Shown piece after piece: positions 25,418 to 33,093 of a stretch of 64,000 nucleotides of DNA. A program made the translations under genes and the position numbers. The DNA comes from Lachnospiraceae bacterium (lineage in GTDB: Bacteria > Bacillota > Clostridia > Lachnospirales > Lachnospiraceae). The stretch is taken from contig JAETON010000007.1 in NCBI GenBank assembly GCA_021771695.1, forward strand, positions 1 through 64,000, written 5' to 3'. Numbering within the stretch: position 1 is the stretch's first letter; every line of letters starts with the position of its first letter. The notes beneath the pieces are model-generated. The model was given only the letters and a program-made list of their open reading frames with translations. It was not told where the DNA came from and did no database searches.

Positions 25418-26554
25418 ATGAAAGAAATAGGATATTTGATGTTTGCTTTTCTGTATCGGATTTATAAATTTTTTCCAGTGAAGAAAAATTCAGCATTTTT
25501 AATTATGACTCATGATGGCGGCAGAGAAGGAAATGTAGGAGTAACAGCAGTATATATGAAGCGGATGTATCATACAAAGTTATGGACTCTTCGCAGGAAT
25601 GATACCGCCTTTGGAGGAGCAGGAGGATTGAAAAGAGCCTTTTGCTTTTTCTTTGTGAAACCTTGGGAAATGGCCCGTTCAGAATATATTTTTATGGATA
25701 ATGCATTTCTGCCTATGGCATATTTGAAGGTGAGGAAGGAAACGACAGTTGTTCAGCTATGGCATGGAACGGGGACTGTAAAAAAATTTGGGCAGCATGT
25801 AAATACAGGAAAACTGTATGAACAGGAAAAAAGGGCAAACAAGAATTTAGATTATGTAATTGTAAGTTCAGATGCCACAAAAGAATTATATGCAGAATGT
25901 TTTTCTGTAGATGTTAGTCAGGTAAAAGTTTTGGGTTTACCGCGGACAGATTTGTTGTTTTCTAAAAAGGGAGTGGCAAAAAGGCGGAAAAGATTTTTAG
26001 AGCAGTATCCAGAGTTAGAGAACAAAAAACTAATTTTATATGCACCGACTTTTCGGGATAAGGAAGCATCCAATCCGACAGTTCATTTAGATATTGAAAA
26101 AATGGCTGCTAAGCTGCCGGAAGAATATTGTCTTGGCCTTCGTCTGCATCCTTTTGTAGCACAGAATTTCCGTTTGGGAGAGGATTATAGCAGAAAGGTA
26201 TATGATTTTTCTGCTTATGATAATATTAATACGCTATTGGTATCTACGGATGTGCTGATTACAGATTATTCATCCATTATTTTTGAATATTGTGTATTAG
26301 GAAAACCGATGATTTTTTATGCGTATGATTTAGATGAGTTTTCTGATCATGGCCGGGGATTTTATCGAGATTATAAAGAGTATGTTCCAGGTCCGGTGGT
26401 TGAAACAACGGAAGAGATTCTTCGAGTTATTCGAGAAAAGGACTGGAAAAATGAAAAACGAAAAGAGTTTTTTGAAGATTCCTATGCTTATATGGACGGA
26501 AAATCAACGAAAAGGGTAGTTGATTTTGTGAGGGAAGCAAGGGAAGGGAAATAA
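25418..26554 (+). CDS. CDP-glycerol glycerophosphotransferase-like, TagB-like branch
   Basis: The 378-residue protein belongs to the same fold but a more distant branch: MTHDGGREGNVGVTAVYMKR, QLWHGTGTVKKFGQHV (HGTG instead of HGTP), LGLPRTDLLF (PRTD instead of PRND), LYAPTFRDKEAS, LRLHPFVA and LITDYSSIIFEYCVLGKP. The different first loop suggests another acceptor, perhaps the priming glycerol-phosphate step. The ATG follows the previous TAG directly, with GGAGAGGAG in the upstream coding end. It is the last gene before a strong terminator. Confidence 0.82.
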   Translation: MKEIGYLMFAFLYRIYKFFPVKKNSAFLIMTHDGGREGNVGVTAVYMKRMYHTKLWTLRRNDTAFGGAGGLKRAFCFFFVKPWEMARSEYIFMDNAFLPMAYLKVRKETTVVQLWHGTGTVKKFGQHVNTGKLYEQEKRANKNLDYVIVSSDATKELYAECFSVDVSQVKVLGLPRTDLLFSKKGVAKRRKRFLEQYPELENKKLILYAPTFRDKEASNPTVHLDIEKMAAKLPEEYCLGLRLHPFVAQNFRLGEDYSRKVYDFSAYDNINTLLVSTDVLITDYSSIIFEYCVLGKPMIFYAYDLDEFSDHGRGFYRDYKEYVPGPVVETTEEILRVIREKDWKNEKRKEFFEDSYAYMDGKSTKRVVDFVREAREGK

Positions 26555-26578
26555 TCAGTTTCATGCTGAAAATTGAGA

Positions 26579-26654
26579 AACCTAACATATGATTCCGGAG
26601 ACATCTGGACGTGCGCAGCGTAGGAAGCGTTCCGGGGCATATGTTAGGTTTTTT
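26579..26654 (+). terminator. Strong terminator with 13-bp perfect stem and structured GC-rich loop
   Basis: AACCTAACATATG (26579-26591) pairs perfectly with CATATGTTAGGTT (26638-26650), followed by TTTTTTC. The 46-base loop can form an inner stem, CCGGA (26595-26599) with TCCGG (26631-26635). It closes the glycopolymer locus and separates it from the convergent LCP gene ending at 26657. Confidence 0.85.
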
Positions 26655-26656
26655 CT

Positions 26657-27691
26657 TTAATACCCAGCCCGATATATAATTTTCTGATTAATTCTTCCCA
26701 GTTCATCGCTAATTTGATAATTTTGAGTTCCAAATAAATACTTATGAGCTTGTATTGCATTTTCTTTTAGTGTTGTCGGGAAACCATAATAAACCCCATA
26801 GTACCGCATTTCTTTTTGATCCCATGGAAAGCCCTGCTGGTCTTTGATGTCATAGCGAAAAGCAGATAAGAACATGCCAAAGAGTTCTTTTTGGTCCATA
26901 TTGGTTTTTACCTGCGGCAGAACTTTATCCATAGAAGATAGTAATTTTAATGGGTTTTTCTTCCCTTTTTCAAATATTTTTTGGAGAACCTCACGATGCC
27001 GTCCGGCTCTGGCAAGATCACCTCCTGCAGTGTAGCGGATTCTTGAATAAGCGACGGCTTGATTTCCGTCTAAAGTATAAGTGCCGCCGGAAGGAATTGT
27101 TGGAGAGTTTCCTCCGTTTAATTTATTCATATTCTTAATATAAGCATTTAAATTTTTCAAAATACTTTGATCTATTTTTACTTCAATTCCACCAATGGAA
27201 TCTACTAAATCCGCAAGAATTTTAAAGTTTACCGTTGCATACTTTTCAATGTTTAAGTCTAGATTCCGGTTGATGGTGCTGATAGCCAGTTCCGGACCTC
27301 CCCAAGAATATGCTGCATTAATTTTATTGTATTTTCCGTTGATGCTGACGAAAGTATCACGGTAAATAGATAGAAGTTTAACTTCTTTTGTGGAATTATT
27401 GATGCTGACAACAATGATGGAGTCAGAACGGTTGCCGCGGTCGGCCATGCTTCCGGTTTGTGAATCAATTCCAAAGAAAGCATAGTTCGTATAATTTTTC
27501 ATGTTTTCATCTTCATTTACAGTTACCATTTGGCTGTTGTCCAAAGAACTGGTCTGAACATTTCCAAGTTTCATATAGGCAGCACCAAGAACAATTCCAA
27601 TCAATAGGAGTAATAAAAGAAGAAGAAAGACTAGGGTACGGATTGGGGAACGACGTTTTTTCTTTGTATGTTTTTTGTGCTTTTTACTCAT
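26657..27691 (-). CDS. LytR-CpsA-Psr (LCP) family glycopolymer transferase
   Basis: The 344-residue protein has a lysine-rich cytoplasmic tail (SKKHKKHTKKKRRSP), one membrane helix (about 18-42) and an extracellular LCP domain: FFGIDSQTG, NRSDSIIVVSIN, LLSIYRDTFVSI, KINAAYSWGG, YSRIRYTAGGDLARAGRHRE. The Arg and Asp residues shown bind pyrophosphate and metal in this family. LCP enzymes attach undecaprenyl-linked wall teichoic acid or capsule to peptidoglycan, so it is the likely final enzyme of the adjacent locus. Transcription comes from the sugar-transferase gene upstream, through a hairpin at 27713-27737. Confidence 0.88.
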   Translation of the reverse strand: MSKKHKKHTKKKRRSPIRTLVFLLLLLLLLIGIVLGAAYMKLGNVQTSSLDNSQMVTVNEDENMKNYTNYAFFGIDSQTGSMADRGNRSDSIIVVSINNSTKEVKLLSIYRDTFVSINGKYNKINAAYSWGGPELAISTINRNLDLNIEKYATVNFKILADLVDSIGGIEVKIDQSILKNLNAYIKNMNKLNGGNSPTIPSGGTYTLDGNQAVAYSRIRYTAGGDLARAGRHREVLQKIFEKGKKNPLKLLSSMDKVLPQVKTNMDQKELFGMFLSAFRYDIKDQQGFPWDQKEMRYYGVYYGFPTTLKENAIQAHKYLFGTQNYQISDELGRINQKIIYRAGY

Positions 27692-27712
27692 AATAACACC
27701 TCCGTAAATAGA

Positions 27713-27737
27713 ACAAAAGGATGGTGTAAGCCATCCT
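27713..27737 (-). terminator. Small hairpin with U-tract between two minus-strand genes
   Basis: On the minus strand AGGATGG (27737-27731), a 6-base loop and CCATCCT (27724-27718) are followed by TTTGTT. It starts 3 bases after the stop of the sugar transferase and lies upstream of the LCP gene, so it may attenuate LCP expression. Confidence 0.55.
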
Positions 27738-27739
27738 CT

Positions 27740-29170
27740 TTAGTAAGCATTTTTATTTATAAATCCCTTAAAGAATGTTAAGAATAAAATCTTAATATCC
27801 AATCCAAGAGACCAATTTTCAATATAGTAAAGGTCATGTTCAATTCTGCCGCGGATGGATGTATCACCACGGAATCCATTAACCTGTGCCCATCCGGTAA
27901 TTCCCGGGCGGACTTGGTGTTTGATCATATAACGAGGAATTTCTTCTTTAAATTTCTCTACGAATAATGGACGTTCTGGTCTTGGACCGATCAGGCTCAT
28001 GTCACCGCGGAGAACATTCCAAAACTGCGGCAGTTCATCCAAACTTGTCTTGCGGATGACTTTACCCACAGGAGTTACACGGGCATCATTTTTGGTCGTC
28101 CACTGTTTGGCTTCTTTTTTCGGATCTTGAACTCCCATAGAGCGGAACTTGTACATTTTAAATGGTTTATTTCCAAGACCGATACGTTCCTGTGCAAAAA
28201 GAATCGGTCCGGGAGAACTTTTCTTAACCAAAATCGCAACAACCAGCATGATTGGTGAGAAAAGAATTAATGCGGTAATTGCACCGATAATGTCAATGGT
28301 ACGTTTGATGATTCGGTTTAAAGTATTGGTAAGAGGGACATTTCGGATATTGATAACCGGAAGTCCATCTAAATCTTCTGTATATGGATTGGTAGAAATA
28401 AAATTATAATAATCCGGAACAAATTTTGTATGAACACCGGACTTTTCACAAATAGCAACGATCTTTTCCAATTTATTGTATTCATCCAAATTTAAAGTAA
28501 TCGCCACTTCATCTAGAGAAGTATTCTCTAAATACTCTGCAAGATCACTTAAGGTGCCGATGCGTTTGATTCCACGGTAATCAAAATTTTTGCTGACAGT
28601 ATCATCAAAAATACCGTGGACTTTTAGCCCCCAGTGTGGATTTGCTTTGATACGGTCAATGTAAGCAGCAGCAGAAGTACTGAAACCGACGAATACAGTA
28701 TGTTTAATGTTACGCCCTTTTTTGCGGTTGACTTTTAGAACTTTACGAATAATATATCTGGAAATCAAACCGAAAATAAAGTTGAAAATATAAAATAGTA
28801 AATATAAGGAACGCGGGAAATTCTGAATTTGGAAAATTGTAATAATAAATGCAGAAATACCAAGTCCCAATAGATTTGCTTTCAGCAGATTGATCAGTTC
28901 TTTACTGCCTCGCTGGTAACGCTTTGGCGTATACAATCCAAAAAATGCATATAATAGTAAAAGTATAAGTAGTGCACCGATTAATGGCTGTTGATAGTAT
29001 TTAAAAGGAAAACAGTAACGGTTATATTCAAAAATTTCCTTATATACTTTAAAACCAAAGATTTCTAAATAAAATCTGGTATAATAGGCAACAAAGCCGG
29101 ATAAATAAATACAAAGTGCATCAATCAGTACATGCAGTCTGTTTAAATAAGTTTGATTTTGCTTAATCAT
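27740..29170 (-). CDS. Polyprenyl-phosphate sugar-1-phosphate transferase (WbaP/WcaJ-type initiating enzyme)
   Basis: The 476-residue protein has four or five N-terminal membrane helices, a central nucleotide-binding-like domain ([32 protein letters not shown]) and a C-terminal bacterial sugar transferase domain: [78 protein letters not shown]. It moves a sugar-1-phosphate from a UDP-sugar to undecaprenyl-phosphate, starting glycan synthesis. GalU at 18964 could supply UDP-glucose. No TagO/TagA pair is in the window, so this may initiate the polymer. RBS AAGGAG. Confidence 0.88.
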   Translation of the reverse strand: MIKQNQTYLNRLHVLIDALCIYLSGFVAYYTRFYLEIFGFKVYKEIFEYNRYCFPFKYYQQPLIGALLILLLLYAFFGLYTPKRYQRGSKELINLLKANLLGLGISAFIITIFQIQNFPRSLYLLFYIFNFIFGLISRYIIRKVLKVNRKKGRNIKHTVFVGFSTSAAAYIDRIKANPHWGLKVHGIFDDTVSKNFDYRGIKRIGTLSDLAEYLENTSLDEVAITLNLDEYNKLEKIVAICEKSGVHTKFVPDYYNFISTNPYTEDLDGLPVINIRNVPLTNTLNRIIKRTIDIIGAITALILFSPIMLVVAILVKKSSPGPILFAQERIGLGNKPFKMYKFRSMGVQDPKKEAKQWTTKNDARVTPVGKVIRKTSLDELPQFWNVLRGDMSLIGPRPERPLFVEKFKEEIPRYMIKHQVRPGITGWAQVNGFRGDTSIRGRIEHDLYYIENWSLGLDIKILFLTFFKGFINKNAY

Positions 29171-29199
29171 ATGCGTATACTCCTTTTTATTTCCTTTTC

Positions 29200-29228
29200 A
29201 TTATAAGGGAAAAATAAGAGGTATACAA
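29200..29228 (-). promoter_or_regulatory. Sigma-A promoter of the sugar transferase gene
   Basis: On the minus strand TTGTAT (29228-29223), a 17-base spacer and TATAAT (29205-29200) lie 30 bases before the ATG at 29170. Confidence 0.65.
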
Positions 29229-29334
29229 TGGTAAGTTTTCTTATCTTTTTCTTATTTTTATAACATTTAAAACACAATTTCAACACAATTATTGGGTATA
29301 TTTAATGCAAAGACAGGCGAAAGGAGAAAACATT

Positions 29335-30621
29335 ATGAGCGAATATAATAATATAAATGATGAACAATGGACAACAGCGGAACAATGGCGTCAGGAAGAA
29401 AATAATTCTTCAAAAAATAAAAAACCGAAGAAAGATAGAAAATCAAAAGGATGGCTGAAACTTTGTGCTTCAGCAATTGCTTTCGGATTAATTGCAGGAC
29501 TGGTCATGCAGGGAGTGCTGTATGGATTTTCGAAAGCAGGAGTGGGAAGCGGCGGCACACAGCTGGCTACGACCAAAACAGGCGGATCATCTTCAAACTC
29601 ATCCAATAGTGACTTATCGGGAGTGTCAGAAAATGTAATGCCATCCATTGTGTCTATTACCTGTAAATTTGAAACAACTTCTCAAGGATGGTTTGGACAG
29701 CAGCAAAGCAGTGAATCAGAAGGTGTTGGTTCCGGTATTATTATTGGCAAGGAAAATGGGAAATTATTAATTGTGACAAATAATCATGTAGTGGAAGATG
29801 CAAAATCTTTATCTGTAGGATTTGCAGATGAGGAAAGTGCAAGCGCTTCCATTCGTGGAACAGATAGTGATGCAGATTTGGCAGTAGTGGAAGTGGATAT
29901 AAAAGATATAAAATCTTCTACCTTAAAGAAAATTGCAATTATTACACTGGGTGATTCTGATAAATTAAAAACCGGGGAACAGGCAATTGCCATTGGAAAT
30001 GCACTTGGATATGGACAGTCTGTAACCGGTGGATATATTAGTGCATTGAACCGGGAAGTACAGCTGACAGATAAAACAATGACACTTCTTCAGACAGATG
30101 CAGCCATTAATCCTGGAAACAGCGGCGGTGCATTGTTAAACAGCAAGGGAGAATTGATTGGCATCAATACAGTGAAATATTCTTCAGAAGATGTAGAAGG
30201 TATGGGATACGCAATTCCGGTTAATACAGCAAAACCAATCATTGACCAGTTAATTAAAAATGAGGCGGTGAAAGAATCTGAACAGGCTTATCTTGGAATT
30301 TCAGGACAAACCATTGACAGTTCCATGGCATCACAGTTTGATATGCCGTCCGGGGTATATGTGCAGCAGGTTGTAAAAGGTTCACCGGCACAGGAAGCAG
30401 GAATCAGTGCAGGAGATGTGATTGTAAAATTTAATGGAAAAGATGTATCTACAATGGATGGATTAAAAGAACGGATTTCTAATTTAAAAGCAGGAACAAA
30501 AGTAAAAGTCGTTGTAAAGAGGCAGAGTCAGACAGGAAGTTATGGAGAAAAGACGCTGACCGTAACTCTTGGGAAAAAGTCAGATGCACCATCTACAGAC
30601 AGCAGAACGGAAAATCGTTGA
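29335..30621 (+). CDS. htrA: Membrane-anchored HtrA/DegP-type serine protease
   Basis: The 428-residue protein has a Q/E/K-rich cytoplasmic tail, a membrane helix (about 38-58), a Gly/Ser linker and a trypsin-like domain with catalytic His151 (TNNHVV), Asp181 (DADLAV) and Ser263 (NPGNSGGALL). One PDZ domain follows (about 320-410, SGVYVQQVVKGSPAQEAGI). It degrades or chaperones misfolded proteins outside the membrane. The ATG at 29335 has AAAGGAG upstream; an in-frame ATG at 29305 precedes that site. It is divergent from the sugar transferase and followed by a strong terminator. Confidence 0.9.
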   Translation: MSEYNNINDEQWTTAEQWRQEENNSSKNKKPKKDRKSKGWLKLCASAIAFGLIAGLVMQGVLYGFSKAGVGSGGTQLATTKTGGSSSNSSNSDLSGVSENVMPSIVSITCKFETTSQGWFGQQQSSESEGVGSGIIIGKENGKLLIVTNNHVVEDAKSLSVGFADEESASASIRGTDSDADLAVVEVDIKDIKSSTLKKIAIITLGDSDKLKTGEQAIAIGNALGYGQSVTGGYISALNREVQLTDKTMTLLQTDAAINPGNSGGALLNSKGELIGINTVKYSSEDVEGMGYAIPVNTAKPIIDQLIKNEAVKESEQAYLGISGQTIDSSMASQFDMPSGVYVQQVVKGSPAQEAGISAGDVIVKFNGKDVSTMDGLKERISNLKAGTKVKVVVKRQSQTGSYGEKTLTVTLGKKSDAPSTDSRTENR

Positions 30622-30643
30622 AAAACATCATAGAGAAAGATAA

Positions 30644-30677
30644 AATAAAATGGACAGCTTTTGTTGTCCATTTTATT
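30644..30677 (+). terminator. Terminator after htrA
   Basis: AATAAAATGGACA (30644-30656) pairs perfectly with TGTCCATTTTATT (30665-30677) around an 8-base loop; the U-tract forms part of the stem's 3' arm and continues as AATTTTG. Confidence 0.75.
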
Positions 30678-30695
30678 AATTTTGAGGAGAAATTT

Positions 30696-31175
30696 ATGAT
30701 TTTAATTGAAATAGAGCAGGTCAAAAGATTTATGGCAGGATTTCTTGGAGGAAATTTATTCGATGATTTTTTAATGAATGAAGGAAAGTTAGCAATGGAT
30801 ATTGCATATGAATTCAATGGAAGAGTTTTAAAAGAGTTTTATGATACGGAAGAATGGGAACAATATGATACATATTCATATATTCCATGGGAACGTGAGA
30901 AAGGTAAAATTTTTTCATTGGTGAAAGGGAAAAAGACACCACTTAGCTTTCAATTTGTAATGATGCTGAAGCCGGAAAAAGTAGATGAATTTCTTATAAA
31001 ATATCATTTATCAGTGCGGGGAGAAGAAATTGCAGGACTTTTTTTTAATGTAATTTATGACCGCCAAAGTTTAAAATGCACCAGCGGGGTTTCGCGAAAA
31101 ACATTTGTTATAGATAAAACTCTTGAGGAAGCATGGGATATGGAAATGAAAGAAAGAATGAAGGAGCTTATGTAG
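30696..31175 (+). CDS. DUF5721 family protein of unknown function
   Basis: The 159-residue protein begins MILIEIEQVKRFMAGFLGGN and contains FDDFLMNEGKLAMDIAYEFN, GRVLKEFYD and KGKKTPLSFQFVMML, a pattern I associate with DUF5721, a small cytoplasmic family common in Lachnospiraceae. No catalytic motif, signal peptide or membrane segment is visible. It lies 3 bases before the DUF368 gene, so they are likely co-transcribed. The ATG at 30696 follows GAGGAG; an upstream frame extension runs through the htrA terminator and is rejected. Confidence 0.7.
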   Translation: MILIEIEQVKRFMAGFLGGNLFDDFLMNEGKLAMDIAYEFNGRVLKEFYDTEEWEQYDTYSYIPWEREKGKIFSLVKGKKTPLSFQFVMMLKPEKVDEFLIKYHLSVRGEEIAGLFFNVIYDRQSLKCTSGVSRKTFVIDKTLEEAWDMEMKERMKELM

Positions 31176-31178
31176 TTA

Positions 31179-32036
31179 ATGGATGTCATTAAGGAAATGT
31201 GCCGTGGTTCATTGATTGGAGCAGCGAATATTATGCCGGGAATCAGCGGCGGTACTTTGGCAATTTCTATGGGCATATATGATCGAATTATATATGCAGT
31301 GACACACATAAGAAAAGATTTTAAGGGAAGCATAAGAATTCTAATGCCAATAGCTGTGGGAGCAGGATTGGGATTTATTGGATTGTCATATGTAATCCAA
31401 TGGTTTTTTGCAGAATATCCAGTGCAGACCAGCCTGTTGTTTACCGGCTTGGTTCTTGGAGGAATACCGGAGATTTTAAAAACAATCCGGAAGGAAAAAA
31501 CGGGTATTGGGAAAATTCCTGTATTTGTCTTTATGTTTTTATTGATTGCACTTCTTCCATTTTTGAATGAAAGCGGGGAAATGGTTCTATTGGAACTTTC
31601 TGTTTCAATGGCGGCGAAGTTGTTTGGAATAGGGATTCTGGCAGCTGCAGCTATGGTGATTCCGGGTGTCAGCGGTTCTATGATTTTATTGTTTTTAGGA
31701 TATTACCAGCCATTGTTAAAGGAGATAACGAGTTTTATGGATGGTTTTTTACAAATGGACCTGCAAAGGATGATGCAGGGGATTTTGATTTTAGGACCGG
31801 CAGTTCTAGGGCTGGCAATAGGGATATTTCTGATTGCCGGATGCATGGAATATTTATTAAAACATCATAAAGGACTTACTTATTGGGGAATTCTTGGATT
31901 GATTTTTGCATCACCTGTAGGAATTTTGTCAGAAATCCTCAAATATCCGGTAGATTTTTTTACAATCTTTACGGGAATGGCAGCATGTGCAGCAGGAATT
32001 TTTACAGCATTTTTTTTAGGAGAAAAGGAATCATAG
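31179..32036 (+). CDS. DUF368 (PopT-type) undecaprenyl-phosphate flippase
   Basis: The 285-residue protein has about eight or nine membrane segments and the two inverted-repeat hallmarks of DUF368: CRGSLIGAANIMPGISGGTL near the N-terminus and VIPGVSGSMILLFLGYY in the middle. DUF368 proteins (PopT) are known to return undecaprenyl-phosphate, the carrier for wall and capsule glycans, to the inner leaflet. That would serve the glycopolymer locus upstream and peptidoglycan synthesis. RBS AAGGAG lies within the end of the previous gene. Confidence 0.85.
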   Translation: MDVIKEMCRGSLIGAANIMPGISGGTLAISMGIYDRIIYAVTHIRKDFKGSIRILMPIAVGAGLGFIGLSYVIQWFFAEYPVQTSLLFTGLVLGGIPEILKTIRKEKTGIGKIPVFVFMFLLIALLPFLNESGEMVLLELSVSMAAKLFGIGILAAAAMVIPGVSGSMILLFLGYYQPLLKEITSFMDGFLQMDLQRMMQGILILGPAVLGLAIGIFLIAGCMEYLLKHHKGLTYWGILGLIFASPVGILSEILKYPVDFFTIFTGMAACAAGIFTAFFLGEKES

Positions 32037-32056
32037 TTTCTTTTTCTTTTAGGATA

Positions 32057-32065
32057 TGTTAGAAT
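32057..32065 (+). promoter_or_regulatory. Possible extended -10 promoter of the degV-like gene
   Basis: TGTTAGAAT (TGn plus TAGAAT) lies about 50 bases before the start at 32115; the matching -35 region (TTTCTT) is poor. Confidence 0.35.
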
Positions 32066-32114
32066 AAGTAGTAATAAATACTATATAAGAAAGTTTTAAA
32101 AAGGAGATACGAAT

Positions 32115-32951
32115 ATGAGTTTTCATATTGTGTGCGACAGCTGCACAGACTTAACGGAAGAGGATTTTGCAAAAGGATGTTATTCATGGATTCCATTGAC
32201 TTTGCTGGTAGATGGAGAGGAAATTATAGATGATGAAACCTTTGATCAGGCATCTTTCCTGCATAAAGTTGCGGCAAGTACCGGAGAAGTAAAATCTGCA
32301 TGTCCTGCACCGGAAAGTTATATGAACGCTTATGGAAAAGCAGATGACATTTACGTAATTACATTATCTGCCGAGCTAAGCGGTTCTTATAATAGTGCAG
32401 TATTGGGAAAGAATTTATATGAAGAAGAAAACGGAGAGAAGAATATTTATGTTTTCAATTCCAGAGGAGCATCTACAACGCAGATTCTCATTGCAAGAAA
32501 GATTTATGAGTATGCATCTCAGGGGCTTCCATTTGATGAAGTGGTAGAAAAAACAGAGGCATATATTTCTACTCAGCGGACCTATTTTGTGCTGGAAACT
32601 TTGGAAGTATTAAAAAGGAACGGACGATTATCCAAAGTATCTGCAACCATCGCCAGTGCATTAAACATTAAGCCGGTTATGGAAGGAACAAGAGACGGCA
32701 TCATCCAGAAAGTAACACAGGCAAGAGGAACAAAAAAAGCCTTATCCAAAATGGTAGAATCTATTGTAAAAGAAGGCAGAGATTTATCAAAACGCGTCCT
32801 GGCAATCGCACACTGTAACTGTCCCAAAAGAGCAGAATATGTCAAAGACTTAATTATGAAAAACTTAACTGTAGGAGAAATCATCATTATCGAAACAAAA
32901 GGTGTCAGCAGTCTGTATGCCTGCGATGGAGGGATTATTTTATCTTATTAA
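32115..32951 (+). CDS. DegV family fatty-acid-binding protein
   Basis: The 278-residue protein shows the DegV plan: FHIVCDSCTDLTEED at the N-terminus, CPAPESYMNAY, VITLSAELSGSYNSAVLG, then LETLEVLKRNGRLSKVSA and LNIKPVMEG. DegV proteins bind a single fatty acid, and the FakB subset presents it to the FakA kinase for phospholipid synthesis. No fakA is nearby, so the FakB role is only possible. RBS AAAAGGAG. A terminator follows within 22 bases of the stop. Confidence 0.88.
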   Translation: MSFHIVCDSCTDLTEEDFAKGCYSWIPLTLLVDGEEIIDDETFDQASFLHKVAASTGEVKSACPAPESYMNAYGKADDIYVITLSAELSGSYNSAVLGKNLYEEENGEKNIYVFNSRGASTTQILIARKIYEYASQGLPFDEVVEKTEAYISTQRTYFVLETLEVLKRNGRLSKVSATIASALNIKPVMEGTRDGIIQKVTQARGTKKALSKMVESIVKEGRDLSKRVLAIAHCNCPKRAEYVKDLIMKNLTVGEIIIIETKGVSSLYACDGGIILSY

Positions 32952-32972
32952 AAAATGAATAAAAATAAAAAG

Positions 32973-33021
32973 AACTCTTTCAAACTGCTTCTGGAAAAGA
33001 AGGGGAGAGAAAGAGTTTTTT
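32973..33021 (+). terminator. Terminator after the degV-like gene
   Basis: AACTCTTTC (32973-32981) pairs with GAAAGAGTT (33009-33017), followed by a T run to 33021. Confidence 0.7.
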
Positions 33022-33093
33022 CATTGTTTCGTGTAATTTGCACAAAAATATATAAACTTCTTTTAATTTTGAATACGATAGGAGGATCAGAAG

